Assembly: GCF_014203645.1 (NCBI RefSeq) | Contig: NZ_JACHJL010000007.1 | Span: 310,001-374,000, forward strand | Direction: 5' to 3' | DNA from: Streptomyces zagrosensis | GTDB lineage: Bacteria > Actinomycetota > Actinomycetes > Streptomycetales > Streptomycetaceae | DNA length: 64,000 nt | In this document: piece after piece, positions 31,169-39,173 of the stretch | Layout of the letters: each line of letters begins with the position of its first letter | Position numbering within the stretch: position 1 is the first letter of the stretch | The notes under the pieces: generated by a model | Told to the model about the DNA's origin: nothing | The model's input: the letters and a program-made list of their open reading frames with translations, nothing else | The model's database searches: none | Made by a program: the position numbers and the translations under genes

Positions 31169-32818
31169 ATGACCTCCTACCAGGACCAACCCTGGCTGGC
31201 TCAGCTCAATGATGCGCAGCGCCGCCCGGTGCGGCCCCGGCCCAGCGTGCTGGACGCCTTCCGGGATGCCGTCCGCGCGGCGCCCGAACGCACCGCGCTG
31301 GCCTACTTCGACGGGCGGCTGAGCTACCAGGAGGTGGACCGGCTCTCGGATGCGCTCGCCGGACACCTGGCCGCGCATGGCTTCCGGCCCGGCGAGCGGC
31401 TGGCCGTGGTGTTGCAGAACTCGCCGCACTTCGTGCTCACCCTGCTCGCCACCTGGAAGGCCGGCGGCATAGCGGTGCCGGTCAACCCGATGTACAAGAC
31501 GGCCGAGTGCGCGCACGTCCTGGCCGACGCCGAGGTGAGCGCGCTGGTGTGCGCGGACCGGGCGTGGGAGGCGTATCTGCGCGCGGCTGCGGGGGACGCG
31601 CTGGTGCGCATCGTGCTCACGGCCTGTGAGACGCAGTTGCAAAGCCGCAACGACCTTCGAGTGCTGCCCGCCGACCGGCTACCCGTCCCCGGCGACACCA
31701 CCGACCTGCTGGCCGCAGCGCGCGGCGAGGCCGTGCCACCCACCGTGCCCTCGCCCGCCCCTGGCGACACGGCACTCATCTGCTACACCTCCGGCACCAG
31801 CGGCACGCCCAAGGGCGCCATCAACTCCCATGGCAACCTGGCCTACAACGCCGAGCGGCAGCACATCGGGCACGGTCTGCCGGCCGGCTCCACCTACTTC
31901 GCGCTGGCCCCGCTCTTCCACATCACCGGCCTGGTCTGCGAGTTGTCCACCTGCTTCGTGGCGGCCGGCACGCTGGTCCTGGCGTACCGCTTCGAGGCGG
32001 GCGTGGTGCTCGACGCGTTCACCGAACACCGCCCCGCGTACACCGTCGGCCCCGCCACCGCCTACATGGCGCTGATGGCGCGACCGGATGCCACCCGAGA
32101 CCACTTCGCCTCCTTCGAGATGCTCTCCTCCGGCGGGGCACCGCTGCCGCCCGCCCTAGTGGACGCCTTCCAGGCACGCTTTGGCCCGTATCTGCACAAC
32201 GGCTACGGGCTCACCGAGTGCAGTGCCCCGTGCGCCAGCGTCCCGCCCGGCCGCCGGGCACCCGTCGATCCCGTCTCGGGCACGCTGGCGGTGGGCGTTG
32301 CCGGGCCCGACACCGTGGTGCGCATCTTGGACGAGGAGGGTGCCGAGGTGCCGTTCGGGGAGCCGGGCGAGATCGCCGTGCGCGGCCCGATGGTGGTCAG
32401 CGGCTACTGGCGCAGGCCCCGGGAGAGCGAGGCCGCCATTCCCGGCGGCGAACTGCGCACCGGCGACGTGGGCTTCATGGATCGGGACGGCTGGCTGTAC
32501 GTCGTGGACCGCAAGAAGGACATGATCAACGCGTCTGGCTTCAAGGTCTGGCCCCGCGAGGTGGAGGACGTGCTGTACACCCATCCGGCGGTGCGGGAGG
32601 CGGCCGTCGTGGGCGTGCCCGACGCCTACCGTGGCGAGTCGGTGAAGGCGTACGTCAGCCTGCGGCCCGGGCACGCGCCGGAGCCGGCAGATCTGGTCGC
32701 CTACTGTGAGCGACGCCTCGCGGCATACAAATATCCCCGCGTGGTGGAGATCCTGCCTGAGCTGCCCAAGACGACGAGTGGGAAGATCCTCCGGCGGGAA
32801 CTGCGCGCCGAAGCGTGA
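31169..32818 (+). CDS. Acyl-CoA ligase (class I adenylate-forming enzyme)
   Basis: A 549-residue ANL-superfamily enzyme that activates a carboxylic acid with ATP and loads it on CoA. The P-loop is YTSGTSGTPKGAI, followed by NGYGLTE (A5), TGDVGFMDRDGW (A7), DRKKDMINASGFKVWPREVE (A8) and the catalytic Lys of PKTTSGKILRREL (A10). Acid preference cannot be read, though it resembles medium/long-chain and aryl ligases. The ATG at 31169 has TGAGGAG before it; an ATG at 31061, 4 bp after the SDR stop, is in frame but its 36 extra residues are Pro/Arg-rich. It likely supplies the acyl-CoA for the SDR and the dehydrogenase gene set. Confidence 0.93.
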   Translation: MTSYQDQPWLAQLNDAQRRPVRPRPSVLDAFRDAVRAAPERTALAYFDGRLSYQEVDRLSDALAGHLAAHGFRPGERLAVVLQNSPHFVLTLLATWKAGGIAVPVNPMYKTAECAHVLADAEVSALVCADRAWEAYLRAAAGDALVRIVLTACETQLQSRNDLRVLPADRLPVPGDTTDLLAAARGEAVPPTVPSPAPGDTALICYTSGTSGTPKGAINSHGNLAYNAERQHIGHGLPAGSTYFALAPLFHITGLVCELSTCFVAAGTLVLAYRFEAGVVLDAFTEHRPAYTVGPATAYMALMARPDATRDHFASFEMLSSGGAPLPPALVDAFQARFGPYLHNGYGLTECSAPCASVPPGRRAPVDPVSGTLAVGVAGPDTVVRILDEEGAEVPFGEPGEIAVRGPMVVSGYWRRPRESEAAIPGGELRTGDVGFMDRDGWLYVVDRKKDMINASGFKVWPREVEDVLYTHPAVREAAVVGVPDAYRGESVKAYVSLRPGHAPEPADLVAYCERRLAAYKYPRVVEILPELPKTTSGKILRRELRAEA

Positions 32819-32902
32819 GGCACCCGCCGCGGCGCGCGCCGCGTGGCGGGGACCAATGGCGGCGATGCCATGAGGAAACGGAACGAGGGGTAGGTGGCGG
32901 TG

Positions 32903-33502
32903 ATGGCCAAGGCGACAGGCGGCGACGCGAGAGCGGTACCGGTGCCGCAGCGGTTGCTCGACGCCGCCACCAAGCTCTTCGCCGAGCGCGGCTATGACCG
33001 CACCTCAGTACAGGAGATCGTGGAAGCGGCCGGCGTCACCAAGGGCGCGCTCTACCACTACTTCGGCTCCAAGGACGATCTGCTGCACGAGGTGTACGGG
33101 CGAGTGCTGCGACTCCAGCAGGAGCGGCTCGATGCGCTCGCCGGCGCCGACGCTCCGGTGGAGCGCCGGCTGCGGGACGCCGCCGCCGACGTCGTGGTCA
33201 CCACCATCGAGAACCTGGACGACACGAAGATCTTCTTTCGGTCGATGCACCAGCTCAGCCCCGAGAAGCACAAGCAGGTACGGGCGGAACGGCGCCGCTA
33301 CCACGAGCGGTTCCGGGCCCTGATCGAGGAGGGCCAGCGGTCGGGCGTCTTCAGCGCCGACACCCCCGCCGACCTGGTGGTGGACTACCACTTCGGCTCC
33401 GTCCACCACCTGGGCACCTGGTATCACCCCGATGGTCCACTCACCCCGCAGCAGGTCGCCGACCAGTTGGCGGACCTGCTGCTACGAGCCCTGCGCCCGT
33501 AG
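32903..33502 (+). CDS. TetR family regulator, KstR2/FadR-type context
   Basis: A 199-residue repressor. The HTH covers residues about 14-60 (RLLDAATKLFAERGYDRTSVQEIVEAAGVTKGALYHYFGSKDDLLHEVY). The ligand domain contains TKIFFRSMHQLSPEKHKQVRAERRRYHERF, similar to regulators of fatty-acid and aromatic-CoA genes. The ATG at 32903 is preferred; GTG codons 3 and 9 bp upstream are alternatives. It is the third gene of the SDR-ligase run and the best candidate to bind the palindromes at 30.15 kb and 36.06 kb. An acyl-CoA ligand is inferred. Confidence 0.9.
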   Translation: MAKATGGDARAVPVPQRLLDAATKLFAERGYDRTSVQEIVEAAGVTKGALYHYFGSKDDLLHEVYGRVLRLQQERLDALAGADAPVERRLRDAAADVVVTTIENLDDTKIFFRSMHQLSPEKHKQVRAERRRYHERFRALIEEGQRSGVFSADTPADLVVDYHFGSVHHLGTWYHPDGPLTPQQVADQLADLLLRALRP

Positions 33503-33552
33503 CAGCGGCGCGGGCCCACGGCCTTGCCACCGTGGGCCGCGTCGATCCGCGT

Positions 33553-33707
33553 GCCGCCGCAGCTCGCGTACCGCTTAACTCCTGCCGCCGCAGCTCGCGT
33601 ACCGCTTAACTCCTGCCGCCGCAGCTCGCGTACCGCTTAACTCCTGCCGCCGCCGCTCGCGTACCGCTTAACTCCTGCCGCCGCCGCTCGCGTACCGCTT
33701 CAGCCCG
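33553..33707 (-). repeat. Five tandem 31-bp repeats behind the acyl-CoA dehydrogenase gene
   Basis: Units start at 33553, 33584, 33615, 33646 and 33677. Units 1-3 are identical (apart from edges), units 4-5 carry one change (CAG to CCG), and unit 5 runs into the last codons of the dehydrogenase gene. On the minus strand each unit contains AAGCGGTACGCGAG, a copy of the gene's final AAGCGATACGCGGG (KRYAG). The array appears to have grown by duplication of the gene end. Confidence 0.85.
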
Positions 33708-34917
33708 CGTATCGCTTGAGCTCTCGGCGCGCCAGCGACCGCTGATGTACCTCGTCGGGGCCGTCCGCGAGCCGTAGGGTGCGGGCGGCGGCCCACAGCT
33801 CGGCCAGCGGGAAGTCCTGCCCGACCCCACCGCCACCGTGCAACTGCACCGCCTGGTCGATGATGTCGGCGACGGTGCGCGGGGTGGCGATCTTGATGGC
33901 CTGGATCTCCGTGTGCGCGCCCCGGTTGCCGACCGTGTCCATCAGCCAGGCGGTCTTGAGGACCAGCAGCCGCAGCTGCTCCACGCTCACTCGGGCGTCC
34001 GCGATCCAGGATTGGACCTGGCTCTGCGCGGCGAGCGGCTTACCGAAGGCCGTACGGTCCAGGGCGCGGCGGCACATCAGCTCGATGGCCCGCTCAGCCA
34101 TGCCGATCAGCCGCATGCAGTGATGAATGCGACCGGGGCCGAGCCGGGCCTGGGCGATGGCGAAGCCGCCGCCCTCCTCGCCGATCAGATGGTTCACCGG
34201 CACCCGCGCCCGGTCGAAGACGATCTCCGCGTGCCCACCGTGGTAGTGGTCCTCGTAGCCGTAGACCCGCATCGCCCGGCGGACCTCGACCCCCGCCGTG
34301 TCCCGCGGCACCAGCACCATGGACTGCTGGCGGCGAACGTCCGCGCCTTCGGGGTCGGTCTTGCCCATGACGATGAAGACGTGGCAGTTTGGACTCATCG
34401 CACCGGAGATGTACCACTTGCGGCCGGTGATGATGTACGCGTCGCCATCGCGCTCGATGCGGGTCTCGATGTTGGTGGCGTCCGACGAGGCCACATCGGG
34501 CTCGGTCATCGCGAACGCGGACCGGTTCTCGCCCTCAAGAAGCGGCTTGAGCCAGCGCCTCCGCTGCTCATCGGTGCCGAACTCGGTGAGCACCTCCATG
34601 TTCCCGGTGTCCGGCGCGGCGCAGTTCAGCGCGGTGGGAGCGAGCTGCGGGCTCCGGCCGGTGATTTCCGCGAGCGGCGCGTACTGCGCATTGGTCAGCC
34701 CTGCCCCGTACTCGGTGCCGGGCAAGAAGAGGTTCCACAGCCCCTGGTGGCGCGCCTCGCGCTTGAGGTCGGTCACCACCGGGGGCTGCGCCCAGGGGTC
34801 GGCCTGCGCGGCGCGTTGCTCGTGAGCGACGGCCTCGGCCGGGTAGACGTGCTCGTCCATGAAGGTCAGCAGCTTCTCGCGGAGCTCTGCGGTGCGGGCG
34901 TCGTACGCGAAGTCCAT
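33700..34917 (-). CDS. Acyl-CoA dehydrogenase of the ACAD10/11 type
   Basis: A 405-residue flavoenzyme. Blocks seen are FAMTEPDVASSDATNIE, GRKWYISGAMSPNCHVFIVMG, GPGRIHHCMRLIGMAERA and, at the end, QLHGGGGVGQDFPLAELWAA with LRLADGPDEVHQRSLARREL, the wording typical of the dehydrogenase domain in mammalian ACAD10/ACAD11. The gene starts 7 bp after the stop of an APH-like kinase gene; in animals the same two domains are fused. That pairing suggests joint action on hydroxyacyl-CoA. Tandem repeats lie directly behind its stop codon. Confidence 0.92.
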   Translation of the reverse strand: MDFAYDARTAELREKLLTFMDEHVYPAEAVAHEQRAAQADPWAQPPVVTDLKREARHQGLWNLFLPGTEYGAGLTNAQYAPLAEITGRSPQLAPTALNCAAPDTGNMEVLTEFGTDEQRRRWLKPLLEGENRSAFAMTEPDVASSDATNIETRIERDGDAYIITGRKWYISGAMSPNCHVFIVMGKTDPEGADVRRQQSMVLVPRDTAGVEVRRAMRVYGYEDHYHGGHAEIVFDRARVPVNHLIGEEGGGFAIAQARLGPGRIHHCMRLIGMAERAIELMCRRALDRTAFGKPLAAQSQVQSWIADARVSVEQLRLLVLKTAWLMDTVGNRGAHTEIQAIKIATPRTVADIIDQAVQLHGGGGVGQDFPLAELWAAARTLRLADGPDEVHQRSLARRELKRYAG

Positions 34918-34924
34918 GGCGGTG

Positions 34925-36001
34925 CTAGCCCTCCTGAAGGGTGGTGAGGCCGTTCTCGACGAGCAGCGGGACCAGGGCGCCGATCCGGTCGAACCCGGCG
35001 CCTACGGTCTGTCCGAGGGTGTAGCGGTAGTGGATGCCCTCCGCGATCACCGCGAGCTTGAAGAACGCGAACGCGGCATACCAGGCGATATGGCTGACAT
35101 CGCGGCCCGAGCGCTCCGCGTAGCGCGCGATCAGTTCGGCGGCCTCCGGGTGCCCGGGCGCCCCGCGCGTGGTGCTGAGCGGGGAGTCGGGGAATTCGGG
35201 CTGCTCGGTGTACATCACCAGCAGGCCCAGGTCCGAGAGCGGGTCGCCGAGTGTGGACATCTCCCAGTCGAGGACGGCCGTGATGGTGCGGTCGGCGCCG
35301 ACCAGGACGTTGTCCAGGCGGTAGTCACCGTGCAGCACGGTGGGCGCGGGCGACGGCGGCACGGCGTGGGTCAGCTTCTCGCGCAGCGCGTCGATGCCGG
35401 GCAGCTCCCGATTCTTAGAGGCCGCCAACTGCTTGCCCCAGCGGCGCAGTTGGCGCTCCAAATAGCCATCGGGTCGGCCGAAGTCGGCGAGGCCCACCGC
35501 GGTCGGGTCCACCGTGTGCAGCTCGACGAGCGTGTCCACGAGGTCGAGCAGGAGGGCTCGGGTGCTCTGCGGGCCTAGCGCGGCGAGCTGCTTGGCGCTG
35601 CGGTACGGGGTGCCGGCGACGTACTCCATGACGTAGAACGGCGAGCCGGTCACCGACTCGTCCGTGCACAGCGCCAGCGGCTCGGGCACCGGCACGCCGG
35701 TCGGATGTAGGGCGCTGATCACCCGGTATTCGCGTGCCATGTCGTGCGCGGTGGCCAGCACATGGCCCAGCGGCGGACGCCGCAGGACCCAGCGCGCGGT
35801 GCCGTCGCTGATGGCGTAGGTGAGGTTGGACCTGCCGCCCTCGATCAACTCGGCGCGCAGCGGGCCGTCCACAAGCCCCGGTCGCTCGCGGTCCAGATAC
35901 GCGCGCACCCCCGCCAGGTCCACTCCTGGGGGTGCCGGATGCGTCGGGTGCGCTGGGTCGCCGGCTGCGGGAGTGCCGGAAGGTGGGGTGCCAGCGCTCA
36001 T
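34925..36001 (-). CDS. APH-like phosphotransferase (ACAD10/11 kinase-domain type)
   Basis: A 358-residue aminoglycoside-phosphotransferase-fold kinase. Residues 1-25 are Pro/Gly-rich. The Brenner motif is HGDYRLDN with Asp226 and Asn231, and the metal-binding Asp245 is in VLDWEMSTLGDPLSDLG. Start ATG 36001 follows GGAGGAAG. The family is the one fused to acyl-CoA dehydrogenase in ACAD10/11, reported to phosphorylate 4-hydroxyacyl-CoA before elimination; it is not an antibiotic-resistance enzyme by context. A perfect palindrome lies 56-73 bp before the start. Together with the dehydrogenase it forms a two-gene operon. Confidence 0.88.
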   Translation of the reverse strand: MSAGTPPSGTPAAGDPAHPTHPAPPGVDLAGVRAYLDRERPGLVDGPLRAELIEGGRSNLTYAISDGTARWVLRRPPLGHVLATAHDMAREYRVISALHPTGVPVPEPLALCTDESVTGSPFYVMEYVAGTPYRSAKQLAALGPQSTRALLLDLVDTLVELHTVDPTAVGLADFGRPDGYLERQLRRWGKQLAASKNRELPGIDALREKLTHAVPPSPAPTVLHGDYRLDNVLVGADRTITAVLDWEMSTLGDPLSDLGLLVMYTEQPEFPDSPLSTTRGAPGHPEAAELIARYAERSGRDVSHIAWYAAFAFFKLAVIAEGIHYRYTLGQTVGAGFDRIGALVPLLVENGLTTLQEG

Positions 36002-36056
36002 TGAGTCTTCCTCCGGAGGGTCGGGGACAGGGGCACACTTCAGCGACCGCTTCATA

Positions 36057-36074
36057 ATACCGACCAGTCGGTAT
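36057..36074. promoter_or_regulatory. Perfect palindromic operator before the kinase-dehydrogenase operon
   Basis: ATACCGACCAGTCGGTAT is an exact 8+2+8 palindrome, 56-73 bp upstream of the kinase start codon. The ACCGACNNGTCGGT core is a classic TetR-type site. A degenerate relative is at 30148-30165. Confidence 0.8.
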
Positions 36075-36239
36075 GGAGTCCAGTGCTTCTGGCGGCCTTC
36101 TGGCGGCCTGGGTACGTTGCCGCACCCGGCGCGAGCGCGGCTAGGCGGGAGAGGACGGGGAAGGGGGGAAGGCGGGGGAGGCGGGAAGCGGGCAGACAGC
36201 AGGGCCGTGCTGGCGCGCGTCGTTGTCACCCGGTGCGGC

Positions 36240-37190
36240 TCATGCGTGGCAGGCCACCGGGCGACCGCCGTTGAGCACGGCCATCTCCGCGAACGCCGCT
36301 CCCGCGTCCAGCGGGGTGCCCGGCGGCAGCCCGTCGAGTTCCGCGTACGCCCGATGCAGGTTGGCGACCAGGCGCTCGCTCTCCCGCAGCGTGCCGAACT
36401 CGCCGAGGTCCGCTTCCCGCGCAACCTCCAGCGGGGGGCGGCCCGCCGCGTGGCCCTGTGCGGCCACCTCGGCCACGTATCGCAGGTAGCGCTCGATGGT
36501 GTCGTACACATCGGGTCCTGTGATCGGCCCGTGTCCGGGCACGATCGTCTCCGCACCCAGGGCCCTGAGCTGCTCGATAGCGCTGAGTGAGCCGGCGAGC
36601 GAGCCCATCAAAACGAACGGGGTGCCGCCGTGAAAGACGAGATCGCCGGTATAGACGACGCGCTGGTTCGGCAGCCACACGAGGGTGTCGCCGGTGGTGT
36701 GCGCGACGCCCGGGTGGATCAGCTGGATCTCGACCTCGCCGACGTGGAGCGCCATGGTGCCGGTGTATGTCAGGGTCGGCGCGGTGATGTGGATGTCGCC
36801 GAAGTCCACATCCGGCCAGATGGCGTGCAACTGGCGGCCGTTGGCGAGCGTTTCGGCGCGACAGGCGGTGTGTCCGACGATGGTGGCTTCGGGCAGGAAC
36901 ACTGCATTCCCGTAGGTGTGGTCGCCGTGGTGGTGAGTGTTCACCAGTACCTGCGGCAGCGGCGCCCCGCTGGCGAGAACGGCCTCACGCAGGGCGCGCG
37001 CCCTGCGCTCGGTGGCAGCGGTGTCGATCATCACTGTGGTGCGGCCGTCGCTGACGAATCCGGCGTTGTTCAGGCACCAGCCGCCATCCGGCTGGACGTA
37101 CGCATGGGCTCCCGCCGCCAGTTGGACGGCATACGGCTCGGTGGCCGTCGCCCAGGTGGCGGCGTGTGCGCTGAGGCTGATGCTGGACAT
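36240..37190 (-). CDS. Metallo-beta-lactamase-fold hydrolase
   Basis: A 316-residue MBL-fold protein with the metal motif His86-x-His88-x-Asp90-His91 (THHHGDH), a further His in HPGVAHTTGD, Asp in YTGDLVF and a final His in VPGHGPITG. The C-terminal 100 residues are helical. It has the size and shape of cyclase-like or thioesterase-like MBL proteins found near acyl and polyketide genes, not of antibiotic-degrading lactamases. No signal peptide is visible. It is 166 bp downstream of the palindrome region and on the same strand as the kinase operon but upstream of it, so it may be a separate transcript. Substrate unknown. Confidence 0.88.
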   Translation of the reverse strand: MSSISLSAHAATWATATEPYAVQLAAGAHAYVQPDGGWCLNNAGFVSDGRTTVMIDTAATERRARALREAVLASGAPLPQVLVNTHHHGDHTYGNAVFLPEATIVGHTACRAETLANGRQLHAIWPDVDFGDIHITAPTLTYTGTMALHVGEVEIQLIHPGVAHTTGDTLVWLPNQRVVYTGDLVFHGGTPFVLMGSLAGSLSAIEQLRALGAETIVPGHGPITGPDVYDTIERYLRYVAEVAAQGHAAGRPPLEVAREADLGEFGTLRESERLVANLHRAYAELDGLPPGTPLDAGAAFAEMAVLNGGRPVACHA

Positions 37191-37448
37191 GCTGTCCTCC
37201 CGGGACCTTGCGATTCGGCGGGCTTAGCGTCGCAGCCCCGCACCGCGCCGGAAAGGGTGCCCCAGTACCAGCCGAGTCAGCCGCGCCAGCGGACCATAGG
37301 ACCGGCTCGCGTCCAGGTCTCGTACGCCCGGGGGCACCCTTAAGCGCCGGCGTGCGCACGTTCGGTGGGGGACTCAAGTGCCGGGCAGGGGGCGCCCGTC
37401 GGGTCTTTGGCTGGTTTCGACTCGCCCCTTCGGCCGTGGCGCGGATGC

Positions 37449-37760
37449 CTACCGCAGCACCCCCGCGCCCAGCGCGCCAAGGACCACGGTGCACCAGGCG
37501 GCGGCCATGGCCGCCCGTGGGGACAGGGCCCGCGGCCGTGGTACGCCCATGGCCTGTATGCGGCGCTGCGCCACGGCCAAGAAGGCTAGCCAAAGGAGTG
37601 CGATGAGCGCCACCGCGAGAATCGCCACCGGCCGCGAACCACCCACCAACGCCTGCCGTCCGGCCAGCACACCCACCACGGCGCAGGTGAGCGTCGTACG
37701 CCGCCAGGCCATGCGGGTCCGCTCCGGTTGGAGGCCGGGGTCGCGGGTTGAGCGAGGCAC
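37449..37760 (-). CDS. DUF202 family small membrane protein
   Basis: The protein is 103 residues with three hydrophobic segments and the DUF202 opening ERTRMAWRRTTLTCAVV. The GTG at 37760 shares its G with the TAG stop of the gene before it (TAGTG), so translation is coupled. A TTG 12 bp upstream also opens the frame. DUF202 proteins are often found in such pairs. Function unknown. Confidence 0.8.
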   Translation of the reverse strand: MPRSTRDPGLQPERTRMAWRRTTLTCAVVGVLAGRQALVGGSRPVAILAVALIALLWLAFLAVAQRRIQAMGVPRPRALSPRAAMAAAWCTVVLGALGAGVLR

Positions 37761-38200
37761 TAGCTCGCCCAACCGAAGGCCACGACGAGCACCATCAGCA
37801 CCGACAGCACGCCCACCGCGAGCGCCAGCACCGTAGGGAAGCGCGATACCGGCAAATCCTCGCCGCGACGCATCGCCCGCTCACAGCGAAGCCAGTGGTT
37901 GACGGCGCGCAGCGCACACAGCGCCCCGCCGATCAGCAGCGCGACGGCCAGGAGGGTCCGCAGCGGCCGGTCCTGGTCCGGTAGGAACTGGTCCACCGCG
38001 AAGCCGCCACCGATCAGCGCGAGCGCGGTGCGCAGCCAGGCGAGGAAGGTGCGTTCGTTGGCGAGCGAGAATCGATAGTCGGGCGTCTCTCCCTCGGCCC
38101 GCAGCCGGGCGGGGGCGAACCACAGCCGCACGCCCTCGCGCACGGCCTCCCGCCACCCGCGCCAGCCGCCAGCGGACGGGCGGGGATCATGCGAGGTCAT
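37760..38200 (-). CDS. YidH-like DUF202 membrane protein
   Basis: A 146-residue protein. The family signature LANERTFLAWLRTALALIGGGFAV is present at about residues 47-70, with three hydrophobic segments. A basic, amphipathic N-terminus precedes it (residues 1-45). It is the first of two overlapping DUF202 genes. Relatives in E. coli (YidH/YidG) are also paired. No function has been settled for the family. Confidence 0.85.
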   Translation of the reverse strand: MTSHDPRPSAGGWRGWREAVREGVRLWFAPARLRAEGETPDYRFSLANERTFLAWLRTALALIGGGFAVDQFLPDQDRPLRTLLAVALLIGGALCALRAVNHWLRCERAMRRGEDLPVSRFPTVLALAVGVLSVLMVLVVAFGWAS

Positions 38201-38339
38201 GAGGGCACGGCATGATCGTTCATATTATCGAGCCTAGTGCCGGACCCGGCCCCCGGCCCTTCGAGGTCGGCCGCGCGCCCGAGCGCCGAGAAAGCCGCGG
38301 CTCTACCCAGGCCCTACTCAACTCCGTCCAAGGCCGCGC

Positions 38340-38480
38340 ACACAGCCCCGCCCCGCCCCGGCCGCCCCGCCCCGCCCCGGCCACTCCGCCGCGTCATCGC
38401 CTCGCGCCCGCGTCACCGCCCCGCATCCGCTGCGCCCGCAGCACCGCCCCGCCCCGCGCCCGCGTCACCCCGCCCGCGTC
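38340..38480. repeat. C-rich low-complexity tract
   Basis: The tract is dominated by CCCCGCC and CCGC units, roughly 140 bp, in the gap between the DUF202 pair and the IDI-like Nudix gene and just touching that gene's 3' end. It can form many alternative hairpins, or G-rich structures on the other strand. Not coding. Confidence 0.6.
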
Positions 38481-39016
38481 ACCGCTCCGCCACCCGCCGC
38501 GCGCATGGCCAGCAGCCGCTCGTACGCCTCTGCCCCGTCCGGCACCCACTCCCACACGTCCAGCTTGGCGGCCAACTCCGCATCCGTGAGGAAGGTGTGC
38601 CAGGCGACCTCCTCGGGCTGCGGATCGACCGGCAGGTCGCAGCGGACCTCGTAGATGCGGCACCACCACGACTGGCCGGGGCGCTCGTAGAGGAAGGAAA
38701 AGAGCGGTAGGGGCGCGGGCAGCCCACTGACACCGAGTTCCTCCTCGGCCTCGCGCAGCGCGGCTTCCTCGTACGACTCGCCCGCCCCGACCACCCCGCC
38801 CACAAACATGTCGTAAAGGGAAGGGAAAGCGAGCTTGCTGGCGGTGCGCCGATGCACGAAGATCCGGCCGGCGGCGTCCCTGGCCAGGATGAACACACAG
38901 CGATGCCGCAGCCCTCGCGCGTACACCTCGCCGCGTGGCGCCTGGCCCACCACCTCGTCGCGCTCGCTCACGACGTCCAGCACCTCATCCGCCGACCTGG
39001 GCATGTCATCAGCCAT
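38465..39016 (-). CDS. IDI/YfcD-like Nudix hydrolase
   Basis: A 183-residue protein. The opening EVLDVVSERDEVVGQAPRGE and RHRCVFILARDAAGRIFVHRR with LAFPSLYDMFVGGVV match the isopentenyl-diphosphate-isomerase-like Nudix branch. The Nudix box is intact (Gly74, Glu80, Arg88-Glu89, Glu92-Glu93, Gly95). The enzyme substrate of YfcD-type proteins is not firmly known. The ATG at 39016 is used; a TTG at 39028 is an alternative. It is divergent from the FAD dehydrogenase with 157 bp between starts. Confidence 0.9.
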   Translation of the reverse strand: MADDMPRSADEVLDVVSERDEVVGQAPRGEVYARGLRHRCVFILARDAAGRIFVHRRTASKLAFPSLYDMFVGGVVGAGESYEEAALREAEEELGVSGLPAPLPLFSFLYERPGQSWWCRIYEVRCDLPVDPQPEEVAWHTFLTDAELAAKLDVWEWVPDGAEAYERLLAMRAAGGGAVTRAG

Positions 39017-39173
39017 GCGGCCATCCAATCAGCAGCTCGCGCGGTGAGATGGCCTGCCCGGATGGTTGACGGCGTACCCGCTGGTAACGAGGATCGGGCA
39101 GACGGCGGGCACCGGGCCGGTCGCTGGTCACCGGGCAGATGCCGTAGCGACGGCCCTGACGAAGAGGGAAACC

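Noticed and set aside
33553..33707. 31-bp direct repeats as a CRISPR array
   Set aside because: The units are head-to-tail without spacers and derive from the end of the adjacent gene.
34925..36001. APH-fold gene as an aminoglycoside resistance gene
   Set aside because: It is paired with an ACAD10/11-type dehydrogenase and has that subfamily's motif wording, so a metabolic kinase is far likelier.
36240..37190. MBL-fold gene as a beta-lactamase
   Set aside because: There is no signal peptide and the sequence context is acyl metabolism; the HxHxDH motif alone does not show beta-lactam hydrolysis.
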